From positions 62,001 to 126,000 of the forward strand of contig CANIZL010000002.1 in assembly GCA_947471985.1 (NCBI GenBank): 64,000 nt of DNA, given 5' to 3'. The position numbers were made by a program, and so were the translations under genes. This stretch comes from Verrucomicrobiota bacterium. GTDB lineage: Bacteria; Verrucomicrobiota; Verrucomicrobiia; Limisphaerales; UBA9464. Shown here one piece after another: positions 1 through 9,050 of the stretch (the stretch's first letter is position 1; every line of letters starts with the position of its first letter). The notes under the pieces are model-generated. The model searched no databases. It was not told the DNA's origin and worked only from the letters and a program-made list of their open reading frames with translations.

Positions 1-2863
1 CCTCCAAATCACGGGTGGTGAGCACCGAGTTGGTCGCCACAAAACTCATCTTGCCTTCCTTGAACCGGGTTTGACCGGCACCAGGGATCATGACATCGAA
101 GAGGGGCGAAAAGATGCCGAACATCGGAACGTCCCAGAGAAATCCATCCCGCATATTGACCGTCCCCGAGCCCGACCAGGAATTCGTGTGCGCGGAATTG
201 CCGTCGAAACTGGCGTGGCCAAAAAGCAGCCCGTCCAGACGGTTGGAGGGGGAAACCACCGAGTGCATCAACCCGGCCAACTGGACATTGGTGACCGCCA
301 CTTGTCCGCGGATTACCGATCCCGGCTCCTCCTGCGACCAGTCAAAAAACAGGTCGGCGGTGGCGGAGCCGCCATGGAGATCCGTTTTAAGCCCCGTCAG
401 CGAAAGCGATTCACCGACAAAATGCAGCGCGGCGGAAGCATTGGTTAAACCGAGGCGCCACCAGTGAAACACCGGGGCGATGGCGGTGAAACGAATGTCG
501 CTGCCGGTGCGATTCGTGCCGACGCCGATGACGCCATGGATGGTGGTGGCCGGGGGGATCGCAAACAGGTAGTTCGACATCACCCGGGCCGACTTTGGAC
601 CGATGATCCGGGCCACCCGCAAAGGATCCAAAGTGGCGGTCGCATTGGAGAAGCTCAGGCGCATAGTGGCCGCCTCAAAAGCGCCACTAGGTACGAAAGC
701 AGCGCCCTGGGATCGCAGGGCGACGTCCGAGAAGGACACGGTGGTGTTGGTGAATTGGACCCGCCCGGTAACCGACTCGATCAACTCGCCGCGGAAGGTG
801 ACGTTGGTGGCGGCGACCTGCACATCCACGCCCGTCCGCTCCCGTTCCTTCCAGACACCCCAAACGTCCCCTGCCAGCACCGGCGCGATCGGCAGCGCGA
901 CCTCCGCGAGCGCCTCCCGAATCTTATCCTGCTCCAGGAGCGGCCGCACAATCATCGGATCCAGGGAGCTGCGCAGCTTAAAATGGTACTCGTGGGTTTG
1001 GTCGTGTCCCTCGTAGCTAAAAGTGATGGCACCCTCCGGACGCGTCGCCGTCATCGAAGGGATCCGCCAGACATGATCGGCGTAGGCAAAGTCGCCGCGG
1101 GCGGTGTCACCCGGGATGCCCCGGAACGAGAAATTGGTCCCCGCGACGCTTCCCTTGAGGGTGAGGCTGGGAACCACCTCGGCGCGCCAGTCGGGATGAC
1201 GATTGGTCCAGGCGGGCAGCGTCACGGCGACCGAACCGGAAAGAACGGGGGGATTGTTGGAGGCCCAACCATATTGGCTGATCCAATGCTGGGCGGCGGG
1301 AGTCAGCAGGGGGCGGTAGGCCTGAAGATCCAAGGAACCGCCGAAATCGGCGGAGACTCGACGGGAAAGCGTATTCAGCGCGGCGCTCAGTTGCACCGTT
1401 CCGGTGGGCAGAGTGGCGGCGAAGTTGGTGAGGGTGAGAGCACCGCCGCCGGCGTCCGTCCACACGAGGGAGGTGGCGAGGGAATCGACCGGGATATCCA
1501 ATTCACGATCGGGCAGGTGAGCCACGAGTTGGGAACCGCGAACGGAAGCCTCCAGTTGGATACCGCGAAGCGACCGCCAGAAATCGGTCAGGGCGGGTTC
1601 GTCGGAGACCGTCTCCGAGCGGCGGCCGGTGATCTGTAGCTCGGCCTTGCCCAAATCGGCCCACCGGCTCGACAGGCCGTTCACCGTCAGATCGGCGGAG
1701 CCGCTCAGCCAATTGGACCAGGAATGCCGCCCACTCAAGCGCAGCTCCAACTGGCCCAGACGCCCCGGCACATTGGTGGCCTGAGATTCGATATTGCGGG
1801 CCTCCACCGTGATCTGCGAGGCCAGGGAGCGGTTGGAAGAAACCGTGTTGCCACGAACGACCAGGCTGGAGGCGGTGGCCCAGCGGGATTGCATTTTCCG
1901 GGCCCGCAGGGACCAATCGATGAGGTCCGGCAGGGCGTTGGTGGCCGACAAATCGCCTGTGGCATCCAAGGTGAAATCCGTCAGGGCCCCCCAGCGGGTT
2001 AACGCCTGGGTGGCTTCAATGCGCAGCGTGGCGGGGAGGACGCCGTTGGTGCCCGGCGGCTGATTCAGGCCGGCGGAAACGACGATCCCGGAGAATGCGT
2101 GCTCGTCGTACTTCAGACTCTCCGCGCGAAATTCCAGGTCGACGGTGGTCTGGTTGGGAGCCCGGAGATCGGCGTGAAAGGCGACGGAAAGGACCGGAGC
2201 GCGGGTAAAACGGGCGTGATCGAGCGCGGTACCCAAGCGACGGAGTTGGCGTTTCCAGACGAGGGAGGATTGATCGGTCCGGGGGCGATTGCGGCGGAGC
2301 ACGGAGGCGTTGGTCAGGCTGCCGAACGCCCGGAATTGACCGCCGTGGCAGGCCGCCTCCAGGGAGCGGAGTTCCCATTCCTCGGGCCCCAGAAAGACCA
2401 GCAAGCCGGAGACGTCGGTGACCTTAAAAAGGTAGGGGGCGCTCGCGGCCTCGGCGGGAATCGGAATCAGGATCAGACCGCCCCGGAGCAACAAGGCCTG
2501 AATCACCGGCGGGGCGAAATCCCGGAGGGGCCGCCAATCGAGCTTGATCTGGATCTCGTCGGCATAAAAATGCTCGCCGGATTGTTCGCCGGGCCGGTCG
2601 ACCGTGACATGCTCGGCCACCAGGCCGCGGGTGAGCCGGACCCGCAGGCGGGAAAAATCGAGCGACAATCCCCGGGCCTGGAGTTGCTCCAGCAACGGAC
2701 GCTTCAGCACGTCGGGGAGGCCGATTTGATTGAGGTGGACCGCCGTGTAGAGCAAGACCAACAAACCGAAGATCCCCGCCCGCCGGCACCAACGCACCGA
2801 GCGCCGTAACCGGGAGGGTTTCGGCTTTTCACTGCGGGTTGGTGTGGCGTCGTCGACGGACAT
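1..2863 (-). CDS. AsmA-like / DUF3971-type envelope protein, 3' end outside the window
   Basis: The frame beginning at the ATG at 2861-2863 stays open to the left edge, giving about 954 residues without a stop, so the C-terminus is missing. Near the N-terminus a basic stretch precedes one membrane helix (about residues 30-45, GIFGLLVLLYTAVHL), after which the protein should lie in the periplasm. The long remainder has short beta-strand-like repeats. The last visible part (FGIFSPLFDVMIPGAG, then FKEGKMSFVATNSVL) looks like the C-terminal region of AsmA-like proteins, in which a penultimate strand segment is followed by a 'gtf..dG..tt.dl' pattern. AsmA-like proteins are tied to outer-membrane lipid transport and assembly; which branch this one belongs to cannot be told here. 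It is transcribed divergently from recG across about 310 bp. Confidence 0.75.
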   Translation of the reverse strand, partial: MSVDDATPTRSEKPKPSRLRRSVRWCRRAGIFGLLVLLYTAVHLNQIGLPDVLKRPLLEQLQARGLSLDFSRLRVRLTRGLVAEHVTVDRPGEQSGEHFYADEIQIKLDWRPLRDFAPPVIQALLLRGGLILIPIPAEAASAPYLFKVTDVSGLLVFLGPEEWELRSLEAACHGGQFRAFGSLTNASVLRRNRPRTDQSSLVWKRQLRRLGTALDHARFTRAPVLSVAFHADLRAPNQTTVDLEFRAESLKYDEHAFSGIVVSAGLNQPPGTNGVLPATLRIEATQALTRWGALTDFTLDATGDLSATNALPDLIDWSLRARKMQSRWATASSLVVRGNTVSSNRSLASQITVEARNIESQATNVPGRLGQLELRLSGRHSWSNWLSGSADLTVNGLSSRWADLGKAELQITGRRSETVSDEPALTDFWRSLRGIQLEASVRGSQLVAHLPDRELDIPVDSLATSLVWTDAGGGALTLTNFAATLPTGTVQLSAALNTLSRRVSADFGGSLDLQAYRPLLTPAAQHWISQYGWASNNPPVLSGSVAVTLPAWTNRHPDWRAEVVPSLTLKGSVAGTNFSFRGIPGDTARGDFAYADHVWRIPSMTATRPEGAITFSYEGHDQTHEYHFKLRSSLDPMIVRPLLEQDKIREALAEVALPIAPVLAGDVWGVWKERERTGVDVQVAATNVTFRGELIESVTGRVQFTNTTVSFSDVALRSQGAAFVPSGAFEAATMRLSFSNATATLDPLRVARIIGPKSARVMSNYLFAIPPATTIHGVIGVGTNRTGSDIRFTAIAPVFHWWRLGLTNASAALHFVGESLSLTGLKTDLHGGSATADLFFDWSQEEPGSVIRGQVAVTNVQLAGLMHSVVSPSNRLDGLLFGHASFDGNSAHTNSWSGSGTVNMRDGFLWDVPMFGIFSPLFDVMIPGAGQTRFKEGKMSFVATNSVLTTRDLE

Positions 2864-3173
2864 TTGGCGGCGGAGACACCGGATGATGACAGTGAAACCG
2901 CGGAAAACCACGACCAGCCTTGGCCATACCCACAGTGGGGGCAAATCGCAATAAGTGATGGACAACCCGACCTTTCGATGCGGCCAGCAGGGGAACCCGG
3001 GGCAGGGCTAAAAAATTCCGACGCTGCGCGGCTCCCGGTTTCTTCGGCAGGTCCGGGCCAGCTTGACGAGGATTCCCCGAGGGTCATAGATAGCCTTATG
3101 CTGCGTCGCCGAGGCAGTCTTGCGTCCCGATCTTCCACCATCGTCTCACTTGAGTGAGTCGACGGGCCGACCC
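2864..3173. other. Intergenic region between the divergent asmA-like gene and recG
   Basis: This 310-bp gap holds no convincing gene. The only recognisable signal is a sigma-70-like promoter for recG at 3063-3091. A TTG at 3120 opens the recG frame but is less likely as start than the ATG at 3174. Confidence 0.5.
3063..3091 (+). promoter_or_regulatory. Candidate sigma-70 promoter of recG
   Basis: TTGACG at 3063-3068 and ATAGAT at 3086-3091 are separated by exactly 17 nt and lie about 80 nt before the recG ATG. The -35 has five of six consensus bases; the -10 is weaker. Confidence 0.4.
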
Positions 3174-5300
3174 ATGGCCAGCCAGGATCCAACCCGCTCC
3201 CGTCCACCCTCGGCACCACCGCCCGTGGCGGCGCCCCGGAACTTGGCCTCCCCGGTGACCGATTTGTGGGGTGTGGGTCCCGAACGTCAGCGCCAACTGG
3301 AACGGCTCGGCATTCGAACCGTGGCCGAGCTGCTGTATCATCGACCGCACCGCTACGAAGATCGCCGAAAGGTGGCCCGCATCCGCGATCTTGAGCTGGG
3401 CGTCCCGATGACGGTCCACGGCCACATTGTCGCGGCGGGTGTGAAAACCTTCCGCAAGGGAACCAAGTCGGTGTACGAGTTTGTGCTCGAGGATGACAGC
3501 GGCCGGTTGCATTGCCGGTGGTGGAATCTGCCGTTTCTCGAACGGATATTTGCCGTGGGCGATGGCGTTACGGTTTACGGAAAACCGAACGGGTTGAAGC
3601 CGCGGACGATGGATCATCCGGAGACCGAGAAGGCCGAGCCCGGCGAGGATCCATCGGCTCATATGGGGCGGATTGTGCCGGTGTATCCGCTGACCGAGGG
3701 CCTGCCGCAACGGGTGCTGCGGGGATTGCTTTACCGGACGGTGCAGGAGTTTTCCCCGCAGGTATCCGAACCCCATTCCGGACTGGTTTCCATCCAGCCG
3801 GCACAGGCGGAGGATCCCCTGGCAACGATGCAGCCACCGGCGACGCGGGTCTGGCCAACCGTGGCGGCGGCGGTCCAAGCGCTTCATTTTCCCGAGCATC
3901 CGGAATCCGCGGAACTCGCCCGCCAGCGCCTCGCACTCGATGAATTCATCGAGCTGCAGCTGACCATTCAGCGTCGACGACAGAATTTGGAGCGGTCGGT
4001 GACCGCCCGCCCCAGTGGTGGAACCAATGTTCGGATGAAGCCCTTTCTGGCGTCGCTGGGTTTTCCCCTGACCGGCGCTCAGCAACGGGTGTTGCGGGAA
4101 ATCCGCGCCGACCTCTCGGCGTCGGTACCGATGCGACGTCTGCTGCAAGGGGATGTGGGTTCCGGGAAGACGCTGGTGGCGGCGTGTGCGGCGTTGATGA
4201 CGCTGGAATCGGGTTGGAATGTGGCGGTGCTGGCGCCGACGGAAATTCTCGCCGGACAATTGAGGAGAAATTTCGAGCGGTGGTTCTCTCCGTTGGGATT
4301 CGCGGTGCACCTGCGGACCGGCTCGACGCGCCTGCAGCATGAGCGGGCCGCCGGGGCCATCCTGGATGCACCGCAGATGTGGGTGGGAACGCACGCGTTG
4401 CTGGAGGACGGCGTGGTGATGGATCGGCTCGGCCTGGTGATCATCGACGAACAACACAAGTTCGGCGTCACGCAACGCGAGACCTTGGTGCGGAAGGGAC
4501 GGACCGGGGTGCATTCGCCCCACCTGCTGGTGATGACCGCCACACCCATACCCCGGACGCTGGGGCTGACCTTGTACGGGGATCTCGACGTCAGTGTCCT
4601 GGACGAAATTCCCGCCGGGCGCGGGCGGGTGCGAACGCACGTGCGGGAGCGCGGGGCCTTGCCGAAGGTCTGGCAATTCATCACCCAGCAACTGGCGGCC
4701 GGTCGCCAGGCATATGTGGTCTACCCGCGGGTCAACGAATCCGAGCAGGACGAGGCGAAGGAGATCAAGGCGGTCACCAAGGAATTTGCCCGGGTCCAGG
4801 CCGCCTTGAAGCCGCACGCGGTGGGATTGCTGCATGGCCAATTGCCCGCGGAGGAAAAGGAATCGGTGATGCAGGCCTTCCGCACCGGCGCGATCAAGGT
4901 GCTCCTGGCGACGACCGTAATCGAGATCGGCGTCGACGTAGCCAACGCGACGGTGATGTTGATCGAAAACGCGGAACAATTCGGTCTCGTACAACTGCAT
5001 CAATTGCGCGGACGCATCGGCCGGGGCGCCCACGAATCCCATTGCATCCTGGTGGCGGAAAGCCGGACGGAAGCGGCGGTGGCGCGATTGAAGGTGATGG
5101 AGGAAACCGCGGACGGCTTTGCCCTGGCCGAGGCGGATTTCCGTCTGCGGGGACCGGGTGAATTGGTCGGTCATGCGCAGAGCGGGGCGGCGGGCTTCCG
5201 CTTCGGGAACCTGCATTCCGATCGCAATCTCGTGGAGGTGGCGCGCGATCTGGCCAAACGACACCTCCGCCGCGAAGTGAAGGCAAGCCCGTCGCGCTGA
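3174..5300 (+). CDS. recG: ATP-dependent DNA helicase RecG
   Basis: A 708-residue protein of normal RecG size. RecG remodels stalled replication forks and Holliday junctions in recombination and repair. The N-terminal third contains the OB-type wedge region that binds branched DNA. The helicase core shows Walker A (GDVGSGKT, about residue 328), the RecG form of the DEAH box (DEQHKFGV), motif III (TATPIPRTL) and, further on, TTVIEIGVDV and QLRGRIGRG. The ATG at 3174 was chosen because the extra 18 residues from the TTG at 3120 are unlike RecG. It converges on the SDR gene, whose stop is 30 bp away. Confidence 0.95.
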   Translation: MASQDPTRSRPPSAPPPVAAPRNLASPVTDLWGVGPERQRQLERLGIRTVAELLYHRPHRYEDRRKVARIRDLELGVPMTVHGHIVAAGVKTFRKGTKSVYEFVLEDDSGRLHCRWWNLPFLERIFAVGDGVTVYGKPNGLKPRTMDHPETEKAEPGEDPSAHMGRIVPVYPLTEGLPQRVLRGLLYRTVQEFSPQVSEPHSGLVSIQPAQAEDPLATMQPPATRVWPTVAAAVQALHFPEHPESAELARQRLALDEFIELQLTIQRRRQNLERSVTARPSGGTNVRMKPFLASLGFPLTGAQQRVLREIRADLSASVPMRRLLQGDVGSGKTLVAACAALMTLESGWNVAVLAPTEILAGQLRRNFERWFSPLGFAVHLRTGSTRLQHERAAGAILDAPQMWVGTHALLEDGVVMDRLGLVIIDEQHKFGVTQRETLVRKGRTGVHSPHLLVMTATPIPRTLGLTLYGDLDVSVLDEIPAGRGRVRTHVRERGALPKVWQFITQQLAAGRQAYVVYPRVNESEQDEAKEIKAVTKEFARVQAALKPHAVGLLHGQLPAEEKESVMQAFRTGAIKVLLATTVIEIGVDVANATVMLIENAEQFGLVQLHQLRGRIGRGAHESHCILVAESRTEAAVARLKVMEETADGFALAEADFRLRGPGELVGHAQSGAAGFRFGNLHSDRNLVEVARDLAKRHLRREVKASPSR

Positions 5301-5303
5301 GGG

Positions 5304-5324
5304 CAGCGGCCTCCCAAGCCGCTG
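5304..5324. terminator. Hairpin between convergent recG and SDR genes
   Basis: A perfect 7-bp stem (CAGCGGC / GCCGCTG) with a 7-nt loop fills the 30-bp gap between the two stop codons. It lacks a strong T-run, so it is at best a weak bidirectional terminator. Confidence 0.35.
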
Positions 5325-5330
5325 GACCGT

Positions 5331-6056
5331 TCAGAAAATTCCGCCGTCCACCTTGACCACCGCGCCGGTGACATAACTGGCCTCCGCGCTGGCGAGAAAA
5401 TGGGCGACGGCGGCGACTTCCTCCGGGCGCCCCAAGCGACGCATGGGCACTTGAGCTACGGCGGCCTGCCGTCGCTCCGGGGTCATCCCGTGGAGGGCCT
5501 CGGTATCGATGTAGCCCGGACACAGCGCGTTCACGGTGATGCGCATTCGGGCCACCTCCTTGGCGAGGGATTGGGTGAGCGCCACCACTCCGGCTTTGGC
5601 GGCAGCGTAATTGGTTTGCCCGGCCGGCGCGAGCAACGCGCTCAACGAGGCGACATTGACGATGCGGCCGTCGCGTTGGCTGATCATCGTGGGGAGGACG
5701 GCCTGGCACCCGTGGAACACACCGTCGAGATTGACCCGACAAACCCGGTCCCAGGCACTCAACGGCATGGTGGCCAGCAAGGCATCCTCATGAGCACCGG
5801 CATTGTTGACCAGCACATCCAGCCGACCGGTGGCCGCCAGAATCGCCGCCACGGCTGCATCCCACGCGGGCCGCTCCGTCACTTCGAGTGTTACCCACTC
5901 ACAGCGCCCCGGGAACTCGGCGACCAACCGCTCGGCGTCCTCGCGGCGGCCCCGCACCCCCAGCCAGACACGATCCTCCGGATTGCGGGTAAGAAATGTA
6001 CGGGCGGTGGCGAGACCGAGTCCCCCGTTGCCACCCGTGATAAGCACACTGCGCAT
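5331..6056 (-). CDS. Short-chain dehydrogenase/reductase, FabG-like
   Basis: A 241-residue Rossmann-fold NAD(P)-dependent oxidoreductase. The N-terminus has the glycine-rich cofactor motif TGGNGGLG, followed by NNAG. The catalytic Ser-Tyr-Lys set is in NVASLSAL and NYAAAKAG. The C-terminus, VKVDGGIF, is typical of 3-oxoacyl-ACP reductase (FabG) relatives. The start at 6056 (MRSVLITGG) was chosen over an upstream in-frame start because the extra 49 residues are unlike SDRs. No acyl carrier or other fatty-acid gene is adjacent, so the substrate is unknown. It is divergent from mgtE. Confidence 0.85.
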   Translation of the reverse strand: MRSVLITGGNGGLGLATARTFLTRNPEDRVWLGVRGRREDAERLVAEFPGRCEWVTLEVTERPAWDAAVAAILAATGRLDVLVNNAGAHEDALLATMPLSAWDRVCRVNLDGVFHGCQAVLPTMISQRDGRIVNVASLSALLAPAGQTNYAAAKAGVVALTQSLAKEVARMRITVNALCPGYIDTEALHGMTPERRQAAVAQVPMRRLGRPEEVAAVAHFLASAEASYVTGAVVKVDGGIF

Positions 6057-6142
6057 GGCGCAAGCCTGACGGCGAAACGTCACTGGACCAAAACGAAGGG
6101 ACGTTGGACTTTCTGAGCGAGGGCCGCCTAGCCTACGCGGGA

Positions 6143-7531
6143 ATGATTGGAGCGCTGTTGCTACCCGAACTGAAGGAGTTGATCCGTCAGCGCGATTTTG
6201 CACAGCTGCGCGAAATCCTCTCCGAGTTCCACCCGCCGGATCTGGCGGAGGTCCTCGGCGACCTGGAACCAGCCGACACAGCGATCTTGCTCCGGATCCT
6301 TCCGAAGGAGCTGGCCGCGGAAGTGTTCGAGTATATTCCGCTGGCGGCGCAGGAGGTGCTTTTGCACGCGTTGGGCGATGCGGACGTGGCCAAGATCCTC
6401 AACGAACTCGAGGCCGATGATCGGACCGCGCTGCTCGAAGAATTGCCCGCCAAGGTCACCCAGAAGTTGCTGGGACTGCTCAGCCCCGCCGAGCGCAAGG
6501 TGGCTTCGCAATTGCTGGGCTATCCCAAGGGATCGGTCGGTCGGCGGATGACGCCGGATTATGTCGCCATCGATCACACGTGGACGATCGCCGAGGTGCT
6601 ATCGCATCTGCGGGAGGGCGCCCGCCAACGCGGCCGGATGGTGCTAAATCAACTTTACGTGGTGGATAACGCCGGACGCCTGGTGGACTGGGTGCGCTTG
6701 CAATCGGTGGTCACCGCGGACCTCGAACGTCCGGTAGCGGAGCTTTTTGAGGGGATCGATCTTTCCCTCAAAGCCTCCGAGGACCAGGAGACCGCGGTCG
6801 GCGCGTTTCAGAAGTACGATGTCACGGTGTTGCCGGTCACGGATACCATGGGGGTTTTGCTGGGCGTCGTGACCGTCGATGACGTGTTGGATGTGGCGGA
6901 AAAGGAATCCACCGAGGACATCCAAAAGCTCGGCGGTATGGAGGCGTTGGATGCACCGTATCTGCAGATCGGTCTTTTCTCGATGGTCAAAAAGCGGGCC
7001 GGCTGGCTGGCGGTGCTGTTTCTCGGCGAGATGCTGACGGCGACGGCCATGGGACATTTTGAGGATGAGATTTCCAAGGCGGTGGTCCTCTCGATTTTCC
7101 TGCCGTTGATTATTTCGAGCGGCGGCAACTCGGGATCGCAGGCGACGTCTTTGATCATCCGATCGCTGGCGGTCGGTGATGTGGCGCTGTCGGATTGGTG
7201 GCGAGTTCTGCGGCGCGAGGTGGTGGCGGGTCTGCTGCTGGGCGGCACGCTGGCGGTTCTCGGTTTCAGCCGCATCTGGATCTGGCAACTCCTGGGTTTC
7301 CAGGATTACGGAATCCATCACGGTCTCATCGCGGCGACCGTGGCGACCAGCCTCGTGGGCGTTATTCTCTTCGGCAGTCTCGCCGGAGCCATGCTGCCGT
7401 TTCTGTTGCGGGCCTGTCGCCTGGACCCAGCGGTGGCCTCCGCGCCGCTCGTGGCAACACTGGTCGACGTTACCGGCCTGGTGATCTATTTCACCATCGC
7501 CTTCCAAATCCTGAAGGGAACGTTGTTGTGA
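6143..7531 (+). CDS. mgtE: Magnesium transporter MgtE
   Basis: A 462-residue protein with the full MgtE order: an N-terminal helical superhelix domain (to about residue 130, with LPAKVTQKLLGLLS), a CBS pair (about 140-260, with VTVLPVTDTMGVLLGVVTVDD) and a C-terminal membrane domain with about five helices. The membrane part contains ISSGGNSGSQATSLIIRSLA, the conserved stretch that forms the Mg2+ pore. The cytosolic domains sense Mg2+ and gate the channel. The ATG at 6143 is preferred; an in-frame TTG at 6104 would add 13 residues. It reads divergently from the SDR gene with an 86-bp gap. Confidence 0.94.
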   Translation: MIGALLLPELKELIRQRDFAQLREILSEFHPPDLAEVLGDLEPADTAILLRILPKELAAEVFEYIPLAAQEVLLHALGDADVAKILNELEADDRTALLEELPAKVTQKLLGLLSPAERKVASQLLGYPKGSVGRRMTPDYVAIDHTWTIAEVLSHLREGARQRGRMVLNQLYVVDNAGRLVDWVRLQSVVTADLERPVAELFEGIDLSLKASEDQETAVGAFQKYDVTVLPVTDTMGVLLGVVTVDDVLDVAEKESTEDIQKLGGMEALDAPYLQIGLFSMVKKRAGWLAVLFLGEMLTATAMGHFEDEISKAVVLSIFLPLIISSGGNSGSQATSLIIRSLAVGDVALSDWWRVLRREVVAGLLLGGTLAVLGFSRIWIWQLLGFQDYGIHHGLIAATVATSLVGVILFGSLAGAMLPFLLRACRLDPAVASAPLVATLVDVTGLVIYFTIAFQILKGTLL

Positions 7532-7592
7532 TAAACCCATTTTCCGGGCAGATGGATCGGGCGAACGGGCGGGCGAACGCAGGTGGATTTCA

Positions 7593-9038
7593 ATGGTATA
7601 TTCCGACATGAAGCGGACGGCAGTACTGAACGTGGTGGGGCTGACGCGGGGCTTGATCGGGGAACACACCCCGCGCATCGCCGCCTATTTGCGAAGCGGT
7701 CACAGCCGCGACATCGATCCCGGTCTGCCGGCATTAACATGCACGGCGCAGGCGGATTACCTCACGGGTCAACGACCCAACCGCCACGGCATCGTGGCCA
7801 ACGGCTGGTATCATCGCGAGCTGGCGGAGGTGCAATTCTGGAAGCAATCGAATCACCTGGTAACGGCGCCCAAATTGTTCGAGGTGCTGAAGGCAAAGAA
7901 TCCGGCGTTCACCTGCGCGAAGTTGTTCTGGTGGTACAATCTTTACGCGGCGGTGGATTTCGCCGTGACGCCGCGGCCGATGTATCCGGCGGACGGACGG
8001 AAATTTTTCGATGTTCAGACGTGGCCGTATGAATTGCGGACGGAATTGAAATCGGTCCTGGGGGAATTTCCCTTCGCCGGTTTCTGGGGACCCGCCGCCG
8101 GCGTTTCATCGCCCCAGGGTGGGCCGGATTGTGCGTCCCGGTGGATCGCGGACTCCGCCCGAATCACCGAGGAGCGGCATCAACCGACGTTGAGTTTGGT
8201 TTACCTGCCGCATCTGGATTACAACCTGCAACGCCACGGTCCCACGCTCCCGGGGAGCGCACAGCTCAATCCGGCGATCGTGCCGGACCTGCGGGCGATC
8301 GACACTCTGGTGGGGGGCTTGCTGGATTTTTACGCGAGCCGCGGAGTGCAGGTGGTGTTGCTCAGTGAATACGGCATCACCACGGTGAATCGGGCGATCC
8401 ACCTCAACCGAATTTTCCGCGAACGCGGTTGGCTGGTGATCAAGGAAGAGCTGGGATCCGAACTGTTGAATCCCGGGAACTCGCGCGTGTTCGCGGTGGC
8501 GGACCATCAGGTCGCTCACATCTACGTCAACGATCCGTCGCTGTTGGCCGAGGTGCAGGCGGTGGTGGCGGCGGTGCCCGGCGTCGCGGAGGTTTGGGAC
8601 GCGGCGGCGAAGCAGGCGCACGGAATCGATCACGTCCGCGCGGGCGATTTGATCGCCATCGCCGAGGAGTCGTCGTGGTTTACCTATTACTACTGGTTGG
8701 ACGACCAGCGGGCGCCGGACTTCGCGCGGTGCGTCGATATCCATCGCAAACCCGGGTATGATCCGGTGGAGCTGTTTCTCGACCCAAAAAAATCCGCCAT
8801 GCCGCTGCGGATCGCCTGGCGTTTGTTGAAGAAGAAACTGGGTTTCCGGATGTTGATGGACGTGATCCCGCTGGAGTCCGAGTTGGTGAAAGGTTCCCAC
8901 GGCTGCCGTCCGAGGAACCGGGCGGACTGGCCGATCTTCATCAGTCCGCAGGCGATCACCACCGGCGCCGCGGGCACCGATGCGGCGCTGGCGTCGACGG
9001 ATGTCTTCACCGAGCTGCAGCAATTGATCGGCGGCTGA
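7593..9038 (+). CDS. Alkaline phosphatase/nucleotide pyrophosphatase-like protein
   Basis: A 481-residue member of the type I phosphodiesterase/nucleotide pyrophosphatase part of the alkaline phosphatase superfamily. The nucleophile region PALTCTAQADYLTG is present (Thr as nucleophile), as are PHLDYNLQRHGP and a late metal-ligand-like HRKPGYDP. The usual first metal-binding Asp is replaced by Asn (NVVGLT), and the usual SDHGM is SEYGI, so the metal site differs from classic enzymes. There is no obvious signal peptide, so it is probably cytoplasmic. AGGTGG lies about 8 nt before the ATG at 7593; a second ATG at 7608 is possible. Substrate unknown. Confidence 0.8.
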   Translation: MVYSDMKRTAVLNVVGLTRGLIGEHTPRIAAYLRSGHSRDIDPGLPALTCTAQADYLTGQRPNRHGIVANGWYHRELAEVQFWKQSNHLVTAPKLFEVLKAKNPAFTCAKLFWWYNLYAAVDFAVTPRPMYPADGRKFFDVQTWPYELRTELKSVLGEFPFAGFWGPAAGVSSPQGGPDCASRWIADSARITEERHQPTLSLVYLPHLDYNLQRHGPTLPGSAQLNPAIVPDLRAIDTLVGGLLDFYASRGVQVVLLSEYGITTVNRAIHLNRIFRERGWLVIKEELGSELLNPGNSRVFAVADHQVAHIYVNDPSLLAEVQAVVAAVPGVAEVWDAAAKQAHGIDHVRAGDLIAIAEESSWFTYYYWLDDQRAPDFARCVDIHRKPGYDPVELFLDPKKSAMPLRIAWRLLKKKLGFRMLMDVIPLESELVKGSHGCRPRNRADWPIFISPQAITTGAAGTDAALASTDVFTELQQLIGG

Positions 9039-9050
9039 AGCGCCGCCGCA

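Noticed and set aside
464-1639. 391-residue open frame on the plus strand
   Set aside because: It is antisense to the AsmA-like gene, is rich in Gly/Arg without any fold-like pattern, and the minus strand reads as a clear family member throughout.
3096-5264. 722-residue minus-strand frame
   Set aside because: It is antisense to recG, which shows all helicase motifs.
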